A stretch of DNA of 64,000 bases. It comes from JAXGYV01 sp040772045 (GTDB lineage: Bacteria > Actinomycetota > Thermoleophilia > UBA2241). The DNA lies in the NCBI GenBank assembly GCA_040772045.1, contig JAXGYV010000001.1:270081-334080 (forward strand). Direction: 5' to 3'. Position numbers and translations under genes: made by a program. Shown piece by piece: positions 46,893 to 55,000 of the stretch. The notes under the pieces were generated by a model. It had not been told where the DNA came from. It worked only from the letters and a program-made list of their open reading frames with translations, and searched no databases. Numbering within the stretch: the stretch's first letter is position 1; every line of letters starts with the position of its first letter.

Positions 46893-46952
46893 GGCGAACG
46901 CCGTGCGGATAAACTGCGAGCGCCGCGCATCTGCTCGATCCGCTTGTGCGGC
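46893..46952 (-). repeat. attC site
   Basis: Boxes GCCGCAC and GTTCGCC; arms GCGGATAAACTGCGAGCG and TGCTCGATCCGC, same subfamily as 55683. Confidence 0.65.
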
Positions 46953-46987
46953 GAGACCCCCACCATCAGTCCGCCCAGAGCCCGAGC

Positions 46988-47119
46988 TCAAGACGGGGCA
47001 CGCGCAAGCTCCCGTACGTTGACGGTGACCATCGTCAACCCATGAGCAACGCAGGTGGCAGCCAGCCAGAGATCGTGAGGGCCGATGAGATTGCCCGACT
47101 GACTGAGCTCGGCCCATAG
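46988..47119 (-). pseudogene. VapC PIN-domain toxin, C-terminal fragment
   Basis: A 43-codon frame reads LWAELSQSGNLIGPHDLWLA, then ATCVAHGLTMVTVNVREL, which is the last third of a VapC ribonuclease with the final acidic residues of the PIN active site (PHDLWLAA). The first two thirds are gone: the frame begins directly beside the stop of the next gene. No VapB is adjacent. Confidence 0.6.
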
Positions 47120-47124
47120 TTACC

Positions 47125-47610
47125 CTAGCCGAACTCAACGTTGCTGAAAAGGATGAGAAGCCAGATCAGGAAGACCGTCCAGAGCAGGCAAGCAGTGGCG
47201 ATGACGGAAGCGATGACTACAGCCACACGCTCCCAGGCACGCCTGCGATCCTCACGCCGACCGACGAACAGGAGCAGCAGCTGAACGACCGCGACAACTG
47301 GAGGGGAAAGAAGCAGCACTCCGGGAGCGCGATGTCCCAGGCCGACGCCCAAGAGATCAAACAGCACTATGCCGATAAGGGCCACGTAGATCAGCCCGAC
47401 CACGAGCGCGACGAGAGTACGCCGCGCGGAACCCCGACTGCCTGTCGTTGAGATGGCAGCGACGGTCGCAAACCGCCGCTGGTCGCGCTGCTCTACCTCG
47501 GCCTGCGCCTCCAACGGGGAAAGACGGTGATTGGCCCCACACTGTGGACAGCGAGCAGCCTCGGCATTTACCGAGCTACCACACACTGAGCAGGCGACGA
47601 CTGCGCTCAC
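47125..47610 (-). CDS. Zinc-ribbon membrane protein
   Basis: From the GTG at 47610 the 161-residue product has a zinc ribbon (CSVCGSS and CPQCGAN) at residues 7-27, a linker, and three membrane helices (LVALVVGLIYVALIGIVLF, VVAVVQLLLLFV, VVIASVIATACLLWTVF). This is the same general build as the chromosomal protein at 19255 but reversed in order. Function unknown. Confidence 0.68.
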   Translation of the reverse strand: MSAVVACSVCGSSVNAEAARCPQCGANHRLSPLEAQAEVEQRDQRRFATVAAISTTGSRGSARRTLVALVVGLIYVALIGIVLFDLLGVGLGHRAPGVLLLSPPVVAVVQLLLLFVGRREDRRRAWERVAVVIASVIATACLLWTVFLIWLLILFSNVEFG

Positions 47611-47746
47611 GAACGGATGACTTCCAGTGGGTCGCCTACGCTGCGGTGGACCGCAGCGGCGAGACGACCGGCACCGCGATGGAACCGGCCGGCGCGGAGA
47701 ACAACACATCGGCTCGGACGGTTGGCTGGACTCCGGCAGACAGAGC

Positions 47747-47845
47747 TTACCAATATCGAAAGAGTCGACGTAGGTGAAGAAACACGAGGCGCCACAGCTC
47801 CTCGACATCGGGAACCGGATGTACGCCGACGATCTCACGTTCCAT
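47747..47845 (-). CDS. Possible 32-residue cassette ORF
   Basis: An ATG at 47845 stands seven bases after GGGGAGGGG and opens a frame (EREIVGVHPVPDVEELWRLV) that ends after 32 codons. The strong ribosome-binding site suggests a genuine gene start, but the abrupt basic end suggests it is the remains of a longer, frameshifted gene extending toward 47611. Confidence 0.3.
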   Translation of the reverse strand: MEREIVGVHPVPDVEELWRLVFLHLRRLFRYW

Positions 47846-47870
47846 GAGAGACCCCTCCCCAACACTGTGC

Positions 47871-47949
47871 GCACAACTGCAGCTGGTGCCAGCCTACAAC
47901 ATACTACTGACTTCGGTTGTACGTTGCCAGGTTGATGCGCTTGTTGGAG
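47871..47949 (-). repeat. attC site
   Basis: Boxes CTCCAAC and GTTGTGC; inner ATACTACTGACTTCGG and AGGTTGATGCGC are shared with 50058 and 52459. Confidence 0.75.
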
Positions 47950-47984
47950 CACCGCCAAACGGGGCAGCGCCGGCCGGGCGCGCA

Positions 47985-48211
47985 TCACTCACGCACCTCG
48001 ACGAGGACTGAGCACCAGCGGTAGGTATAGGTGGTGCGCTCCCCGGGTGTGATCGGCAGGTCGGCAAAGCCGGCACCGCCGGCGCCACGGAACTCAACGT
48101 CGGCGCGCATCGAGGAGTCGGCGAGGCCGACGACGTGTACGGTGAGGGTGGAGCACGCGTCCTGCGGTCCGGGTTCTTCGGCGCGGTCGGCGAGCCACTA
48201 CGCTCCTGCAT
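47985..48211 (-). pseudogene. Frameshifted small cassette gene
   Basis: Codon use strongly favours the frame ending at 47985 (CSTLTVHVVGLADSSMRADV, then ITPGERTTYTYRWCSV), a beta-rich domain with two cysteines, but it has no start codon: a stop lies just upstream. A proper start, ATG at 48211 behind CAGGAGGGG, is in a different frame. A one-base indel near 48195 would join them into a protein of about 75 residues. Family unknown. Confidence 0.45.
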
Positions 48212-48228
48212 CACCCCTCCTGTGTTGT

Positions 48229-48291
48229 GCCCAACGCCAGGCACATGAGCAGCAACCCACAGGGTTGTCCAGCTCGATGTGCTTGTCCGAT
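48229..48291 (-). repeat. attC site
   Basis: Boxes ATCGGAC and GTTGGGC; core AACCCACAGGGTTG. Same subfamily as 41259. Confidence 0.75.
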
Positions 48292-48369
48292 ACTGTCACC
48301 GAGGCAACGGGCGACGGGAGTTAAGACCAGCTGATCACGAGCCCTGCCCGCGCCAGTGGGATATGTGGA

Positions 48370-48756
48370 TCAGAGCACGGCCGTTGCTTCGACCTCGACG
48401 AGTGCGTCGGGACGGGCGAGGCCGGCGACGAAGTACCCGGTGATCGCCGTCGCGTGCAAGCCCCAGACCTCTTGCGCGGCAGCGAAGCCTTCACGAGCGT
48501 CTTGGCCCTGGACCATGTAGATGCCCAGCCGGGTGACATTCTCCTGCGATGCGCCCGCCGCTTCGAGTGCAGCGATGACATTGCGCAGAGCCTGCGCCGA
48601 CTGCTCGCGCATCGTGGAGCCGGCCATCGTTCCATCTGCCCTCAAGCCGTTCTGCCCGCCGACGAAGATCAACTTCTCTGCCCCGGTCACGACGACCGCC
48701 TGAGAGAACGCTGGGTTCTTCGCCATACCTTCGGGGTTGAGATGCTCGATGTTCAT
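48370..48756 (-). CDS. RidA-family protein
   Basis: RidA proteins hydrolyse reactive enamines and imines from PLP enzymes. The 128-residue sequence has LIFVGGQNGLRADGTM, then LRNVIAALEAAGASQENVTR and a C-terminal VEVEATAVL. The key arginine usually found in the RxxxP-type motif is replaced in the local context ARPDALVEVE, where R is kept. It lies 78 bases from its attC site. Confidence 0.88.
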   Translation of the reverse strand: MNIEHLNPEGMAKNPAFSQAVVVTGAEKLIFVGGQNGLRADGTMAGSTMREQSAQALRNVIAALEAAGASQENVTRLGIYMVQGQDAREGFAAAQEVWGLHATAITGYFVAGLARPDALVEVEATAVL

Positions 48757-48880
48757 CTGTGGGCTCCTCTCACTCTGGCGGGCTCGGATAACTCCTGTGC
48801 CTCAACTCGCGCCGATGCGGCAGCTTCGGGTGACCCCGGCCCGCCGATGTCGGTTGTCGGCCAGTAGGTCACATCCGTGC

Positions 48881-48966
48881 ATCGAACGTTGAACACATGA
48901 ATTGTGCGCGCGGCGCTCCCAGAGTCTGAAGACCTGCGGCACATCAGCTCGATGCGCCTGTTGGTC
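48881..48966 (-). repeat. attC site
   Basis: Boxes GACCAAC and GTTCGAT, 86 bp; arms ACACATGAATTGTGC and ACATCAGCTCGATGCGC. Confidence 0.75.
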
Positions 48967-48975
48967 ACATGGTGA

Positions 48976-49334
48976 TCACGCTTTGAATTCGGTACCCCAA
49001 CCATCGAACTCGCTATCGAAGAGAACGCCCTGCACGACCATCCACTGTACCCACTGTTGAGGATCTCAGCGTCGACGGTGGTCGGCCTGCTCTTGCCGGT
49101 AACATCGAACCGCTTCGAGAAGAGTCCACGACAGCGATGCGTCTCCACCTCGAGACAGTCGTTCACCTCGAGGTGCGACTTGAACGCCACCGCTCGTTCG
49201 CAACTCGGAGCGACGAAGAAGAAGTCGAGCTGGACTACTGTCTCGGGCCCAAGACCGTTCTCGCGCAGGGGCGCGAGTGTCTGGACGTTCATCGGCAGTT
49301 GTTGCGCAAGGATGGCCGCTAGGATTCCGCCCAC
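48976..49334 (-). pseudogene. RraB-like RNase E inhibitor family gene with a frameshift
   Basis: The frame from 49334 reads LRENGLGPETVVQLDFFFVA, then GKSRPTTVDAEILN, after which the expected C-terminus appears in another frame as WVQWMVVQGVLFDSEFDGWG and stops at 48976, ten bases from the attC box. DGWGxE at the end is characteristic of RraB-type regulators. Losing one base near 49055 (AAC-AG-TGG for AAC-CAG-TGG) explains the shift. The family call is moderate. Confidence 0.55.
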
Positions 49335-49369
49335 ACCTTGACTACCTTCCAGGCCGGCGCGAGAAGTGG

Positions 49370-50000
49370 ACGATAGGTGAGACGTCCGACCCAGGAGGAA
49401 ACGCCACGACGACCACGGCCGGTCGGGAGGCGGTCAAGGGCGAGCAGACGATCATCGAGATCGCCGAGCGCTTCGACGTCCCTACGGTGATCAGGAGACC
49501 GAGGGCCGGGGTGTGAGGAGCACGCCAAGATCGGCGGCTGGGGCGTATCGACACACCGAGCGCAAGGCGATGATGTGATCACCTCCATCGCCAGGCGCGC
49601 CTGCTCGGCCTGGGCTCGAGCGTCTACTACTCACCGACAGCCACAGCGATGGCGGCAATCGATGCGATCCACACCGCCTTCTACGGCATCAGAGGGATCA
49701 GGGCTCGCGGCTTCCGTCGGACGGCACACTGATGCGCCGCATGACAAAGCCCGCTGGTCGCTCGGCGCTACCTGGTCGCCGGGACAGAGTGCTGGGCCCG
49801 AGATGCCGGCGCGTCGAGGGGGAGGCCGAGAGATCTTCAACACCGACCGGCGGGGAGCGTGCTCGCCGGCCAATCAGCATGGATGGCTGGCGGCTCGACA
49901 ACGTCTTCCGGTCACGAGGAGGTGAAGGCCTACGAGAACCTGAGCGCGCCGCGTACTTCGATTCTACAACCAGACATCAGCGATGAGACCGGACTCAGGG
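49370..50000 (+). pseudogene. Degraded IS3-family insertion sequence
   Basis: An OrfA scrap (REAVKGEQTIIEIAERFDVP, HTH region) lies at about 49425-49490. OrfB scraps follow: RQARLLGLGSSVYYSP near 49588-49640, FYGIRGIR near 49680, and MDGWRLDNVF near 49880-49910, the last matching the MDGxGxxxDNxF block of IS3 transposases. The frames are interrupted and the catalytic region is mostly gone. No inverted repeats were recognised. The 49335-50057 stretch holds nothing else. Confidence 0.65.
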
Positions 50001-50057
50001 AACTGTTCATGGCCGGTTGCCGACGGCAAGCACAGGTCCGAGCATCGAGACGGCGTC

Positions 50058-50121
50058 GTTGAACGAGTCGAGTGCTACTGACCTCGGTTGTAAGTTGTTC
50101 AGGTTGACGCGTTTGTTCGAC
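50058..50121 (-). repeat. attC site next to the IS3 remnant
   Basis: Boxes GTCGAAC and GTTCAAC, with GTGCTACTGACCTCGGTTG as in 47871. The left arm is shortened compared with that relative. Confidence 0.55.
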
Positions 50122-50138
50122 AGGCCTCTTCGTGTCTG

Positions 50139-50687
50139 TCACTCATCATGCGAGGGCGTGTCGGTGTCAATGATGCCTTCGCCGATCGGTAGCAGATCGT
50201 CCTCCATCCGATGCTCGCGCCTGACTCCGAGGAGGCCTCCGACACCGCAGAACAGCACGGGCCAGAAGATTATCCCCGCCAGAGCGATGCTATAGAAGGT
50301 CACCGCCAGAGCCACACCCCAGACTGCCCACATGGCCGCTGCAAGCAGGAGCGCTTTGCCGCCCCGGCGTGCATCGTAGCGAGACAGCACCGTGCCAGCG
50401 CCATTGAGAATCACGGGGATGAAGAAGGCGATTGTGACGAGAATCACTGGCCACGGGCTCGGCGGAGAGTTGTCGGATTCCATCAACACCACCCCGCCAA
50501 TCCCAAGGAGGAGTATCAGCCCACCGGAAGTCACGGAGTACAGCAGGCCAAGCAGGCCCAGCACCACGGCACCACGGCTGCCGGTGGGGCGATGGCCCGC
50601 CGGCGGCAGACTCCAAGAGGCTGCCAGCAAGTCCCGCCCAGCGCCGGTCAGTAGGAAAAGCGCTGAGCTGATCCGCCAGCGCTTCAT
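50139..50687 (-). CDS. Four-helix membrane protein, unknown
   Basis: The 182-residue protein has four to five membrane helices (VVLGLLGLLYSVTSGGLILLL, VILVTIAFFIPVILN, ALLLAAAMWAVWGVALA, ALAGIIFWPVLFCGVGG) and an acidic C-terminus. No family recognised. It ends 18 bases from its attC box. Confidence 0.6.
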   Translation of the reverse strand: MKRWRISSALFLLTGAGRDLLAASWSLPPAGHRPTGSRGAVVLGLLGLLYSVTSGGLILLLGIGGVVLMESDNSPPSPWPVILVTIAFFIPVILNGAGTVLSRYDARRGGKALLLAAAMWAVWGVALAVTFYSIALAGIIFWPVLFCGVGGLLGVRREHRMEDDLLPIGEGIIDTDTPSHDE

Positions 50688-50742
50688 GTTGCCTTGGCCT
50701 GCGGTTTCAGCAGAGTTCTCCTTGCCCTCCCGAACGTACCGC

Positions 50743-50818
50743 GCATAGTTTGCGCGGGCTGCAACTTGAGCTTACTACGGAAAGCATTGAGCGCGTCAGG
50801 TTGATGCGCTTGTTGGGC
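50743..50818 (-). repeat. attC site
   Basis: Box GCCCAAC is good; second box ACTATGC deviates. Inner TGAGCTTACTAC and GCGCGTCAGGTTGATGCGC match 60614 and 62870. Confidence 0.75.
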
Positions 50819-50991
50819 GGCAGCCCCACGTTGGCCATGACGCCACCGCTGAGGTTTACCGATATGCTACATCGCTATCTTGGCTCGGCGCGGAGTGTTC
50901 GGTTTTCACCCGGCATCGACGCGCCGACGATGAGAGCGGTCGGTACGTGAGCGGCTGGACGGCTGCGCGCCAGGTCGCTGTTGTCCGGCCC

Positions 50992-51618
50992 TCAGGTATC
51001 CAGCGAGATGTCATCCCACTCTTCATCGACAAACAGCCACTCCAGCGCCTTCCTGCGCTCAGGCACACTCGGCATATCAACTCTCCGCAGCTCGCGACCT
51101 CTAGACATCGCCTCGACGACCGCCCAGTGCAGGCAGTAGGCAAGATCACGAGCCAGCAGAAGCTCCTCTGCGTCTCTTGACGCCACCTTGCGGCGCCAGT
51201 TACCACTCGGTTCGTCCTTGAGCAAGTCGGGCATCAAGCGCTCGGTTGTCTCAGGGCATGGTCTTCGAAAGTCGATCGCATCTGCGATGCCAACTGCCCA
51301 AATCAGAACAAGGACGGCTTCGACCTGCATGTGGAACTGCCGGCTGGAAGCCCACCGATGCTTGAGTAACTTCTCTTCATGCCCTGTTAGCTTCTGAACA
51401 AGCCCCTCATTCTCGATCCATCGCCATGCTCTCTTGCGTTCATAACCGAACGAGACTGCACAGGCAACATGCAAGCAGAGCGCTCGATCGACGATATCGT
51501 CTCGAGATCTGAGTACCTCTACGCCCTCGATGAGCGGGAGATGAGGTGCCACACGAACCTTCAGCGCCGCTGTCGTCTCCAAAGAGCGTCGCCGAATCTC
51601 GAGGGTATTCACTGCCAT
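50992..51618 (-). CDS. DUF4272-family protein (intact copy)
   Basis: The 208-residue protein keeps the DUF4272 pattern: VDRALCLHVACAVSFGYER, QVEAVLVLIWAVGIADAI, CLHWAVVEAM and ALEWLFVDEEWDDISLDT at the C-terminus. The family is uncharacterised and frequent in cassette arrays and next to contact-dependent systems. The attC site lies 174 bases downstream, with no gene in between. A decayed relative is at 56778. Confidence 0.8.
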   Translation of the reverse strand: MAVNTLEIRRRSLETTAALKVRVAPHLPLIEGVEVLRSRDDIVDRALCLHVACAVSFGYERKRAWRWIENEGLVQKLTGHEEKLLKHRWASSRQFHMQVEAVLVLIWAVGIADAIDFRRPCPETTERLMPDLLKDEPSGNWRRKVASRDAEELLLARDLAYCLHWAVVEAMSRGRELRRVDMPSVPERRKALEWLFVDEEWDDISLDT

Positions 51619-51758
51619 CCGCCTGCGATCACGTCGCCTCGCATATCAGGGAGGCAAGAGAGCACGATTCCCCATCCTCAGCGTCAAACAATTCTTCCTT
51701 CTCAAGCGCTGAGCCCTTCCCGAGCGTCGCTGCCTCAGCCGGTAGCTTCTCCCTGTAC

Positions 51759-51830
51759 CGCTAACGCGTGGCAGATAGCCTGTGCCGTACAACAGCTGTA
51801 CCACGAACCAGAACATACCTGTGGTTAGCG
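51759..51830 (-). repeat. attC site
   Basis: Boxes CGCTAAC and GTTAGCG are perfect complements; core GTACAACAGCTGTAC. Confidence 0.8.
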
Positions 51831-51874
51831 TCCGCTCGGAGTACTCACTTTGGTTAAGCGAGATGTCGCGCTGA

Positions 51875-52324
51875 CTAGTCCTGCGGAGGTGGTGCATCAA
51901 GCGGATGATCGGAAATGGACGTAATGGGGCGCTTACTCTCCAAATAGACGGTTACTGTAACCGAATAGAGCACACGCTTGAGGAGGTAGATGATGATTGT
52001 CAGGAGCAGCGCCGCCGACACAAAGTAAGGCCAAGTCTGCAGGCCGGTGATATGCAGTCGGAAGAGGCCGACGTGTGAGTAACTCGGCCACAATAACGGC
52101 GCCAAGACCAAGAGGCCGCAGAAAAAATAGCCCGCAACGATGGCAACGTTGGCCCAGCGGCGCGCCCACATCCGACCGTACAGCAAGCCGATACCCACAG
52201 GTAGCAGCAAGACGGCGAAGTTGAAGCTCAGCGACTGGTGTGCAAAGGCAACGATGACGTTCCAGATCGCCAACACACCGGCAATACAGAAAAGGATGCC
52301 TATCACCGCCAGCCGCTTCGGCAT
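51875..52324 (-). CDS. Four-helix membrane protein, unknown
   Basis: From the ATG at 52324 (behind GGGAGGGCACCG) the 149-residue product has four membrane helices (LAVIGILFCIAGVLAIWNVI, NFAVLLLPVGIGLLYG, VAIVAGYFFCGLLVLAPLL, YFVSAALLLTIIIYLL) and a short tail. No family recognised. Confidence 0.65.
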   Translation of the reverse strand: MPKRLAVIGILFCIAGVLAIWNVIVAFAHQSLSFNFAVLLLPVGIGLLYGRMWARRWANVAIVAGYFFCGLLVLAPLLWPSYSHVGLFRLHITGLQTWPYFVSAALLLTIIIYLLKRVLYSVTVTVYLESKRPITSISDHPLDAPPPQD

Positions 52325-52344
52325 CGGTGCCCTCCCTTGCATTC

Positions 52345-52433
52345 GCTTAACGTTTGGGCGTTGGGCTGCACCCGCTGCGGATCAAGAAGTAGCTCGCTCC
52401 GGGTCCCACATCTGTTCATCCCGTGCGTAGAAC
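52345..52433 (-). repeat. attC-like site
   Basis: Second box GTTAAGC good; first box GTTCTAC degenerate. Only 26 bases separate it from the next site, so no gene fits between. Confidence 0.5.
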
Positions 52434-52458
52434 ACCGAGAGAGACAGTATCGTCCAGC

Positions 52459-52539
52459 GCGTCGCCTGTAGCTGGGTATCGGTTTTCAGCATACTACTGA
52501 GTTCGACCGTAGGTTGCCAGGGTGACGCGCTTGCTAGAC
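52459..52539 (-). repeat. attC site
   Basis: First box GTCTAGC contains the TAG stop of the next gene; inner CATACTACTGAGTTCGACC is shared with 47871. The second box is unclear. Confidence 0.6.
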
Positions 52540-52716
52540 GCGACCGAACTCGAATTCATCGACCCAACGTCTGATCACACGGCCCTGCCCGACGGCCTTG
52601 GTCCCTTCGTGCATCACGATGTGGAGGCGATAGGAAGAAGCCAGAGTGCTGTTCAGATGGCGAGGCGCCCAGGCGTCGCCATCGGACTCGGGCCGAAAGG
52701 AGATCTCGGCTTCCAC
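52534..52716 (-). CDS. Small cassette protein of unknown function
   Basis: The frame ends RRWVDEFEFGRV with its TAG inside the attC box GTCTAGC. Upstream it reads EISFRPESDGDAWAPRHL and SSYRLHIVMHEGTKAVGQGR, reminiscent of short EF-Tu-domain-2-like cassette proteins. The open frame continues into the neighbouring attC site, so a GTG at 52716 is my tentative start (60 residues). Confidence 0.5.
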   Translation of the reverse strand: MEAEISFRPESDGDAWAPRHLNSTLASSYRLHIVMHEGTKAVGQGRVIRRWVDEFEFGRV

Positions 52717-52746
52717 GACATCGAGCTTGTCATCGCTCCTCGATGT

Positions 52747-52808
52747 GCATAACGCGTGGCACATGAGCTGCACGCGACACAGTCGCGTGCTCGATGTGCG
52801 TGTCGGGC
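52747..52808 (-). repeat. attC site
   Basis: Boxes GCCCGAC and GTTATGC, 62 bp; core GCACGCGACACAGTCGCGTGC, with long matching arms. Confidence 0.82.
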
Positions 52809-52809
52809 G

Positions 52810-53421
52810 TCATTCCCGAAGCTCCAGAACGACAACGTCCCTCTCTGCGAAGACCTCGTCTACATCGACGCCGGCGGCAGCCATAGCCATGCGCAGGCCG
52901 TGCTGGTCTGGGCTCTGCGCAAGCTCGTCACGAGGGTTGATCTGTGCGTTCAGAGCGTGGCCTTGCTCGTACCAGGTCTGACGAGTGATACCTTCCGTGC
53001 CGATTTCCGTAAGGATGGCGGTCGATGAGACTCGCTCCCAGACGGCAGCGACTGCTGGGGTGCCGAAATCAGCGCAGAACGCGGCCAGTTGCTCATCCGA
53101 GCCGGAGGCAACAACCATCTCCGGATCGATAAGCACGGTCATCTGCGGCGATGCCCAGTAGGCCTTCAGCACAACGTTCTTGGGGCTGTCGGTCTGCTCG
53201 AGCGTAATCCCAAGCTCCACGGGATCACCGCGAGCATCGCCTTCGCGAAGAATTGTGTAGTCACAGCGCGTGAGCAGAGCCTCCATCGCCCCACCGAGGT
53301 TGCCGCGGAACACGATGAGCGAGAACGAGGATGGGTGGAGGATGCTGTCGGCGACCGCGTCGCCGTCGATCCATGACAGGTCCACCGATTCCTTGCGCCG
53401 CTTCTTGCCGAACCAGCTCAT
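52810..53421 (-). CDS. Cassette protein of unknown function
   Basis: The 203-residue acidic protein opens MSWFGKKRRKESVDLSW, with FRGNLGGAMEALLTRCDYT and a C-terminal VDEVFAERDVVVLELRE. Its TGA lies one base outside the attC box. No family recognised; the next gene (53524) is a similar-sized acidic protein but without clear sequence relation. Confidence 0.65.
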   Translation of the reverse strand: MSWFGKKRRKESVDLSWIDGDAVADSILHPSSFSLIVFRGNLGGAMEALLTRCDYTILREGDARGDPVELGITLEQTDSPKNVVLKAYWASPQMTVLIDPEMVVASGSDEQLAAFCADFGTPAVAAVWERVSSTAILTEIGTEGITRQTWYEQGHALNAQINPRDELAQSPDQHGLRMAMAAAGVDVDEVFAERDVVVLELRE

Positions 53422-53442
53422 TCTCAGCCTCCCGTTTCGTGT

Positions 53443-53529
53443 GCCTAACGTCTGCGCGTTGAGCTGCGAACGCCCGTGCCTCGTACTTGTACTTCGCTTC
53501 TGCGAGTCTGTTCCAACGCCTTGTTAGAC
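53443..53529 (-). repeat. attC site
   Basis: Boxes GTCTAAC and GTTAGGC are canonical; the preceding gene's TAA stop is in the first box. Arms TCTGCGCGTTGAGCTGCGA. Confidence 0.88.
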
Positions 53530-54090
53530 GTCTCCACCGGTCTCAATCAGGTCGGAGGCATCTAGGCCCTCAGGCACCTCACCCTGAGCCAGGTAGTCGT
53601 AGCCGTAGCCAACGCTCTGCGCAGGCAATGCCATGGCGTCAACCAAGGCCTGATGGCGATCGGTAGCGAAGGACACGTCGTCATCTTCGGAAGCGAGGAT
53701 AACCCGGACCTGCGGCGCGGCCTGTTCGACTCCGAACGCCGCGCAGAGCGCCACTGCGTCGACTTCAGAGGGCGGCAGTTCGTCCCCGTCGAAGTAGCCG
53801 GGACAGGAGTTGTAGTCGGTGAGCAGGCGACCGCCGCTGAACAGCATCAGCATGAGGACATCGTCGTCGTGGTTCAGCACTCCAAGGGCGGTGCATCCCA
53901 CTCGCGACGAGAGCTCCGCGCACAGCGCGCTCAGCACGCTCGGATCTTGGGACTCGCACGCCTGGTCGAAGACGAGTATGCGCTCGCCGACGGCCGCCAC
54001 CAGAGCGTGTCGTGAACCAAGTGCCTCAAGGACCGCCTCTAGTGCGGCGCCGGCAAGAGTGACGATCGTGTAAAAGTTGCCCCTGTCCAC
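53524..54090 (-). CDS. Cassette protein of unknown function
   Basis: The 188-residue protein reads FYTIVTLAGAALEAVLEALG, ERILVFDQACESQDPSVL and LLTDYNSCPGYFDGDELPPS, and ends with DASDLIETGGDV, its TAA forming part of GTCTAAC. The start is taken as the GTG at 54090, since further upstream codons lie within the attC site. Conserved pattern unknown to me. Confidence 0.65.
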   Translation of the reverse strand: MDRGNFYTIVTLAGAALEAVLEALGSRHALVAAVGERILVFDQACESQDPSVLSALCAELSSRVGCTALGVLNHDDDVLMLMLFSGGRLLTDYNSCPGYFDGDELPPSEVDAVALCAAFGVEQAAPQVRVILASEDDDVSFATDRHQALVDAMALPAQSVGYGYDYLAQGEVPEGLDASDLIETGGDV

Positions 54091-54115
54091 TCCCCGAGTA
54101 TGTCTATCGGTGGGC

Positions 54116-54188
54116 GCATAACCTGCGCGCCTCACCCTTACAGCGAAGGATATCGGCTGGGCACATCAGGTTGATGCGCTTGTTGGAT
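54116..54188 (-). repeat. attC site
   Basis: Boxes ATCCAAC and GTTATGC; CGAAGGATATCGGCTGGGC core shared with 63611. Confidence 0.82.
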
Positions 54189-54272
54189 GGTCGCTTGCCA
54201 CTGGATGACATTGGCGAGCGCCACAGGTCATACGAGCTGCGATCAGGCTGGAAACACGCGGTCGTCACCATG

Positions 54273-54677
54273 TCAGAGGCGGGCTAGGAGATGCTCGTCG
54301 AGCACCACGGTGTGGGGAAGCTGAGCCAACTCCCGCGCATCCGCGAGAATCCCCTGCCGTCGCAGAACTTCGGTCAGAGAGACCCAGTACGCCAGCTCCA
54401 CGTCGCACCGCGACTGTCCACCGAAGGGCTCATCCGGCCCGATTACAGAGCGGGCGGTCTGTTCAATCTCGCGGATCGAGGTGAGCTTCCAGATGATGGG
54501 GGTATCTCCCGACTTACCACCTGTCAGCTTCTCAACCCAACCACGGCCATTCAGGAGTATCACGCGGCTACCGTCCACGAGCACCGCCTCGAGACGCGCC
54601 GAAAGCGACATCCTTCCAGCATCCGAATCGTCGTCACGCAGGTCGACAAGAGTCTCGAGCCGCGTCACGTCACTCAT
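54273..54677 (-). CDS. Cassette protein of unknown function
   Basis: The 134-residue protein reads RLEAVLVDGSRVILLNGRGW, then WKLTSIREIEQTARSVIGPD and YWVSLTEVLRRQGI. It looks like a compact beta-alpha domain; I recognise no family. It is 85 bases from its attC site and 29 bases from the upstream one. Confidence 0.62.
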   Translation of the reverse strand: MSDVTRLETLVDLRDDDSDAGRMSLSARLEAVLVDGSRVILLNGRGWVEKLTGGKSGDTPIIWKLTSIREIEQTARSVIGPDEPFGGQSRCDVELAYWVSLTEVLRRQGILADARELAQLPHTVVLDEHLLARL

Positions 54678-54705
54678 GCGTATCCGTCCTGGTTGTCAAC
54701 GATCC

Positions 54706-54773
54706 GTCCAACGTAGTGCATATAAGCGGCAATTCACAGGGGTGTCCGCGTCTGTTCGATGTGCTTGTTAGCC
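54706..54773 (-). repeat. attC site
   Basis: Boxes GGCTAAC and GTTGGAC; core GGCAATTCACAGGGGTGTCC, subfamily of 41259. Confidence 0.8.
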
Positions 54774-54877
54774 TCGACCACCACGATGACGTCCGCCAAA
54801 GCGCGGTTGCCAATGGCCTCGAGCGAGTGGAAGCGCTTGAAGAAGTCGACGGCGCGCGGGCGAATAGACACCGGCAT
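54734..54877 (-). CDS. Possible 47-residue cassette ORF running into attC
   Basis: The frame VSIRPRAVDFFKRFHSLEAI, then GNRALADVIVVVEANKHIEQ ends inside the attC site. It is the only plausible coding frame in this roughly 160-base cassette. The start (ATG at 54877) is a guess and no family is known. Confidence 0.3.
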   Translation of the reverse strand: MPVSIRPRAVDFFKRFHSLEAIGNRALADVIVVVEANKHIEQTRTPL

Positions 54878-54930
54878 AGCAGGCGATTGTGCAATGGATG
54901 AGCGCGTGGACCCCGCGACGACATCGGAGT

Positions 54931-54989
54931 CGCGGAACCCCCTGAGGCCGTCGGCACCACTGCGAGCCAGCTTGATCCGTTTGTTCGGC
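54931..54989 (-). repeat. attC-like site
   Basis: First box GCCGAAC and right arm CAGCTTGATCCG match 55683; second box GTTCCGC is close to consensus but the left arm is short. Confidence 0.5.
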
Positions 54990-55000
54990 GGGCGACCCAT

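Noticed and set aside
48753..49334. A 193-residue protein ending at 48753
   Set aside because: Its C-terminal third reads through the attC site at 48881 and the next cassette. The conserved RraB-like end is in another frame stopping at 48976, so the frame is a product of the frameshift.
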